Part shown: positions 19,637 through 22,688 of the stretch, in pieces
Numbering within the stretch: the first letter of the stretch is position 1
How the letters are laid out: each line of letters begins with the position of its first letter
Assembly: GCA_900555435.1 (NCBI GenBank)
Contig: USLH01000013.1
Span: 1-22,688 of the forward strand
Source: an uncultured Oscillospiraceae bacterium
GTDB lineage: Bacteria; Bacillota; Clostridia; Oscillospirales; Ruminococcaceae
Reading direction: 5' to 3'
DNA: 22,688 nt
Made by a program: the position numbers and the translations under genes
Notes under the pieces: generated by a model
The model's input: only the letters and a program-made list of their open reading frames with translations
Databases searched by the model: none
Told to the model about the DNA's origin: nothing

Positions 19637-20425
19637 TTACTTCTTAAAGAGGAAACTGTAGGGGCTTTTCGGATCCCGGACAGAGGGCTTGGAGGCAGGC
19701 ACCGGCTTTGCGGGCTTTTCCTCCGGGACGTTCAGCTGAGAAAGCCGAGTCCTGGAATCGTCGATGCTCCGCTGCATCTGGGAAAGGCTGCGGATGATGC
19801 TGGCGGAACAGGTCTTGAAATCCTCAGACGCCTCGGAAAGCTGGGTGCGGATCTCCGCCAGGCGGGCAGAGATCCCCGCCGTTTCCGCTTCGGCGGAGGC
19901 GTGGGCGGCATCGGCCTGCCGACTGGCACGGCTTAAAATGCCGTCGGCGGTCTTTTTGGCTTCCACCATCATTTCGCCGATCTCGATGCTGGTCTTCCTC
20001 CCGCTCTTTTCCTCTTCCAGCTCCTCGACCCGGGCTTTCAGGGTGCGGTTATTCTCTTCCAAAAGGCTCCGCTTAACGGAAAGCTCGGAGTTTGCCGCCT
20101 TCAGAGCCTGGATCTCCTTCTGCTGGGATTCCAGCTGGTTTTTCAGCTCGCTGCTGGCGACAATGGCCCGCTCGATCTTCTCCTGACACTCGGCAAAATC
20201 CCGGGTGCGAGCTTCGTTTTTCTCGGTCAGCTCGGCGTTTATGCGCTTTTGCTCTTCCAGTTCCTCCGTAAGGGCCTGAAGCTGCTCGGAAAGCTCTTTT
20301 TTCTCCGCTTCCTTTTCTTCCAGCGCCTCGGTATGGTGGGCATTCAGCTCCTCGATGCACTGGAGGACATCCTGCCGCTTGAAGCCGCCGAAAGCGGATT
20401 TTCTGAATTTCTCGCCGTATTCCAT
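19637..20425 (-). CDS. DivIVA-like coiled-coil protein
   Basis: The N-terminus KFRKSAFGGFKRQDVLQCIEEL (6-27) resembles the membrane-binding DivIVA/GpsB head (F-x-x-x-x-x-G-G-x-x-x-x-x-V). A long heptad-rich region follows (about 30-147) with a second helical part (about 152-230), and a basic/proline-rich tail ends in DPKSPYSFLFKK. DivIVA-family proteins sit at curved membrane or division sites and recruit partners; a role in division or polar organisation is inferred. The start at 20425 has AAAGGAAG at about 6-nt spacing. It heads an operon with a MATE transporter and nth, which gives no direct functional clue. At 262 aa it is longer than GpsB and similar to large DivIVA proteins. Confidence 0.75.
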   Translation of the reverse strand: MEYGEKFRKSAFGGFKRQDVLQCIEELNAHHTEALEEKEAEKKELSEQLQALTEELEEQKRINAELTEKNEARTRDFAECQEKIERAIVASSELKNQLESQQKEIQALKAANSELSVKRSLLEENNRTLKARVEELEEEKSGRKTSIEIGEMMVEAKKTADGILSRASRQADAAHASAEAETAGISARLAEIRTQLSEASEDFKTCSASIIRSLSQMQRSIDDSRTRLSQLNVPEEKPAKPVPASKPSVRDPKSPYSFLFKK

Positions 20426-20459
20426 AAGGGTCTTCCTTTCGTCCGTTTAAGCTAGGTTC

Positions 20460-20488
20460 ATTGTACCACATTCGACGAGTTCTTACAA
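20460..20488 (-). promoter_or_regulatory. Promoter of the divIVA-like/MATE/nth operon
   Basis: On the minus strand, TTGTAA (20483-20488) is 17 nt from TACAAT (20460-20465), preceded by TGTGG. The dyad CAAGTG/CACTTG (20486-20499) overlaps the -35 side and the dnaE stop codon. Confidence 0.65.
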
Positions 20489-20492
20489 GTGG

Positions 20493-22688
20493 TCACTTGA
20501 TCGCTACGTTCCCCTGCCCCAGAAGCTCCCGAAGTGCCTCAATGAGAGTCTCAGAAGCGTCCACCTGCAGACGGTCGGGGGGATAGCGGTATTTTCCCTC
20601 GTCGGAGAAATAGAACCGAACCTCTTCTCCGCCGGGATAGGTTTTCAAAAGGCGCAAAACCTCCGGGATTCGACGATCCTCCGCCGAATTGAATTTGAGG
20701 TACAGACAACGCCTTTCCGGAAGACTGTCCAGCTCCCGCACCCCAACGATCCGGTCAGCCAGCACCTTCGGCGTTTCCTCCTCTTTCAAGGACACCGTTC
20801 CCTCCAGCAAAAAAGGCTCGCCACTTTCCAGAAAGGGGCGGGCTTCCGGGTAAAGGGTCGGGAAGATCAGGACTTCGACCGTGCCGCTCCGATCTTCAAA
20901 GGTCAAAAAGCACATGGTCTTTCCCGTTTTGGTGGCGGTGAGCTTTTTTCCAGCCGCCCGCCCCAGGAGCCGCACCCGCTGCCGGTCGGCGTAAGGGGAA
21001 TCCTCCGCCGTAAGCTCCGCCGCCCGGTCGACCTTCAGCCGGGAAGCCAGCCCCTGATAGGCGTCCAGCGGATGGCCGCTCAGATAGAAGCCCAGCGCTT
21101 CGTACTCATCCCGGAGCTTCTCGCCGAAGGGATATTCCCCCAGCCGGCGGATTTCCGCCTCCGGTTCCTCCAGAGAGGCGGAGGCGAAGAGATTCATCTG
21201 CCCACCCTCGTGGATCCGGGCGTAGTTTGCAGCGGCGTCCATGGTCTGCTCGTGAGCGACAACCATCTCCTTGCGGGTGTAGCCCATGCCGTCCATGGCG
21301 CCGCTGCGGATCAGGTTTTTGAGTGCCTGTTTGTTCAAGTCCTTTCCCGCCATCCGGCGGCAGAAGTCGGTAAAGCCCTTGAAGGGGCCGTTTTTCGCCC
21401 GTTCCACAGTCAGGTTCGCGATGACCGGCCGCCCCAAGCCCTTAATGGCGGCAAGTCCGAAGCGGATACCTTTTCCTTCGGAGCGGAATGCCCCGAAGCT
21501 CCGGTTCACGTCGGGAGGAAGGATCGGGATCTCCCGTGCCTTGCACTCTTCCAGATATTCGATGAGCTTCCCCGTATTTTCCAGGACGGATGTGAGGAGT
21601 GCTGCCAGATACTGCCGGGGATAGTGACATTTTAAGAAGGCGGTCTGGTAGCTGACCACCGCATAAGCCGTCGCATGGGCTTTGTTGAAAGCATATTCCG
21701 CAAAGGCTGCCATCTCGTCGAAAATGTGCTGGGCAACCGCTTCCGGCACGCCGTTTGCTACGGCGCCGGGGCATTCCACCGTGCCGTCTTCCCGCTTTCT
21801 GCCGTAAAGGAAGTTCTGCCGCTCCGCCTCCATGACGTCCTTTTTCTTTTTTCCCATGGCCTTCCGGACCAAATCTGCCCGACCGTAGGAATACCCCGCC
21901 AGTGTCCGGAACACCTGCATCACCTGCTCCTGATAGAGAAGGCAGCCGGAGGTCACCCGCAAAATCGGCTCCAGCATAGGAGTTTCATAGCGGATCTCCT
22001 CAGGATTTATGCGGTTTTTTAAGAAGGTGGGGATAGAGGCGCTTGGGCCGGGTCGGTAGATGGAGGTAGCCGCCGTCAGATCCTCGATGGAACGGGGCTT
22101 CATGGAGATAAGCAGCTGCCGCATCCCCGCCGACTCGAACTGGAAAATGCCCTCGGTCTCTCCCCGGGAAAACATCTCGTAAACCGCCGGATCCTCCAGA
22201 GAGATCTTCTGGATGGAAAAACCCGGATCCTCCTTTTGCACCTCCTGAACGCAGTGGTCGATGACCGACAGGTTCCGAAGTCCCAGAAAATCCATCTTTA
22301 AAAGCCCCAGCTCTTCCAAAGCCGTCATGGTGTACTGGGTCACCACCGACTCGTCGCTTTTGGCAAGGGGAACGTACTCGTCCACCGGGTCGGCGGTGAT
22401 GACCACACCTGCCGCATGGGTGGAAGCGTGGCGGGGCATCCCCTCCACCTTTTTCGCCGTGTCCAGCAGTTCCTTCACCGCCGGGTCGTTTTCGTAAAGA
22501 TTTGTCAGCTCCGGCGATTCGGAAAGCGCCAGATCCAGAGTGATCTTCGGACGGTAGGGGATGAGCTTTGCCACCCGGTCCACCGCCTGATAGCTCATGC
22601 CCAGGGCACGCCCCACGTCCCGGACGGCGGCTTTCGCCGCCATGGTGCCGAAGGTGATGATCTGCGCCACATGGTCGGCGCCATATTT
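20493..22688 (-). CDS. dnaE: DNA polymerase III alpha subunit, C-terminal part (cut by right window edge)
   Basis: About 731 residues are visible, and the frame is open to the edge (KYGADHVAQIITFGT), so the N-terminal PHP domain and the first catalytic Asp pair lie outside the window. Visible are the palm/fingers segments FGTMAAKAAVRDVGRAL, HASTHAAGVVI, LLKMDFLGLRNLS (with the third conserved Asp) and YRPGPSASIPTFLKNR, and the segments YQEQVMQVFRTLAGYSYGRADLVRKAMGKKK and FNKAHATAYAVVSYQTAFLKCHYP. The helix-hairpin-helix region follows (LNKQALKNLIRSGAMDGMG), then the OB fold near the C-terminus. It is DnaE-type, not PolC: there is no embedded exonuclease and the C-terminal OB fold is present. 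The next gene starts 67 nt downstream with its own promoter, and no terminator separates them. Confidence 0.95.
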   Translation of the reverse strand, partial: KYGADHVAQIITFGTMAAKAAVRDVGRALGMSYQAVDRVAKLIPYRPKITLDLALSESPELTNLYENDPAVKELLDTAKKVEGMPRHASTHAAGVVITADPVDEYVPLAKSDESVVTQYTMTALEELGLLKMDFLGLRNLSVIDHCVQEVQKEDPGFSIQKISLEDPAVYEMFSRGETEGIFQFESAGMRQLLISMKPRSIEDLTAATSIYRPGPSASIPTFLKNRINPEEIRYETPMLEPILRVTSGCLLYQEQVMQVFRTLAGYSYGRADLVRKAMGKKKKDVMEAERQNFLYGRKREDGTVECPGAVANGVPEAVAQHIFDEMAAFAEYAFNKAHATAYAVVSYQTAFLKCHYPRQYLAALLTSVLENTGKLIEYLEECKAREIPILPPDVNRSFGAFRSEGKGIRFGLAAIKGLGRPVIANLTVERAKNGPFKGFTDFCRRMAGKDLNKQALKNLIRSGAMDGMGYTRKEMVVAHEQTMDAAANYARIHEGGQMNLFASASLEEPEAEIRRLGEYPFGEKLRDEYEALGFYLSGHPLDAYQGLASRLKVDRAAELTAEDSPYADRQRVRLLGRAAGKKLTATKTGKTMCFLTFEDRSGTVEVLIFPTLYPEARPFLESGEPFLLEGTVSLKEEETPKVLADRIVGVRELDSLPERRCLYLKFNSAEDRRIPEVLRLLKTYPGGEEVRFYFSDEGKYRYPPDRLQVDASETLIEALRELLGQGNVAIK

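Overview
The window looks like a chromosomal segment of a GC-rich gut-type Firmicute in class Clostridia, probably Lachnospiraceae or a close relative. The evidence is strong AAAGGAGG-type ribosome sites, ECF vitamin-transporter S components, a TPP riboswitch in front of thiT, a single-chain (alpha2-type) glycyl-tRNA synthetase, a DivIVA-like protein, a choline-binding-type repeat surface protein and a palindromic repeat of the kind scattered in such genomes. No rRNA, tRNA, CRISPR array or transposase gene was seen. The genus is not determined.

Layout. 1-553: no convincing protein gene, but a strong minus-strand promoter (390-418) is followed by a terminator-like hairpin (296-326), so it may encode a small RNA or an attenuated leader for a gene beyond the left edge. 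554-730: small glycine/alanine-rich YtxH-like membrane protein (minus). 902-2970: plus-strand unit with a promoter, a long structured leader, a pyridoxal/pyridoxamine kinase and an ECF S component with an extra C-terminal helix and coiled coil, ended by tandem terminators. 3002-3514 and 3562-5505 (minus): corrinoid adenosyltransferase and a secreted EF-hand, LRR and cell-wall-binding-repeat protein. 5661-7680 (plus): glyS and a NUDIX hydrolase, each with its own promoter and terminator. 7724-9031 (minus): GH4 alpha-galactosidase with an AraC-type direct-repeat operator candidate upstream. About 9170-10200: an AT-rich block with one gene of unknown function whose N-terminus resembles the RRXRR/PLMP domain, followed by a palindromic repeat (10205-10303). 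10372-11235 (plus): AraC/MsmR-like regulator, the probable partner of the alpha-galactosidase. 11232-11396: small minus-strand ORF. 11480-12568 (plus): MscS-family channel. 12626-16527 (minus): sbcD-sbcC operon. 16669-17608 (minus): thiT with promoter, TPP riboswitch and riboswitch-proximal terminator. 17610-20425 (minus): divIVA-like, MATE transporter and nth as one operon. 20493-22688 (minus): dnaE, cut by the right edge.

The genes are mainly housekeeping (translation, replication, DNA repair) and vitamin salvage: B6 kinase plus a probable B6 importer, a thiamine importer, and cobalamin adenosylation. Around them lie a small alpha-galactoside use locus and an adhesin-like surface protein. 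The most distinctive parts are the AT-rich insertion that splits melA from its likely regulator, with a duplicated gene start and an internal strong ribosome site; the hairpin sitting between the Shine-Dalgarno sequence and start codon of the ECF gene; and the promoter-terminator pair at the left edge.
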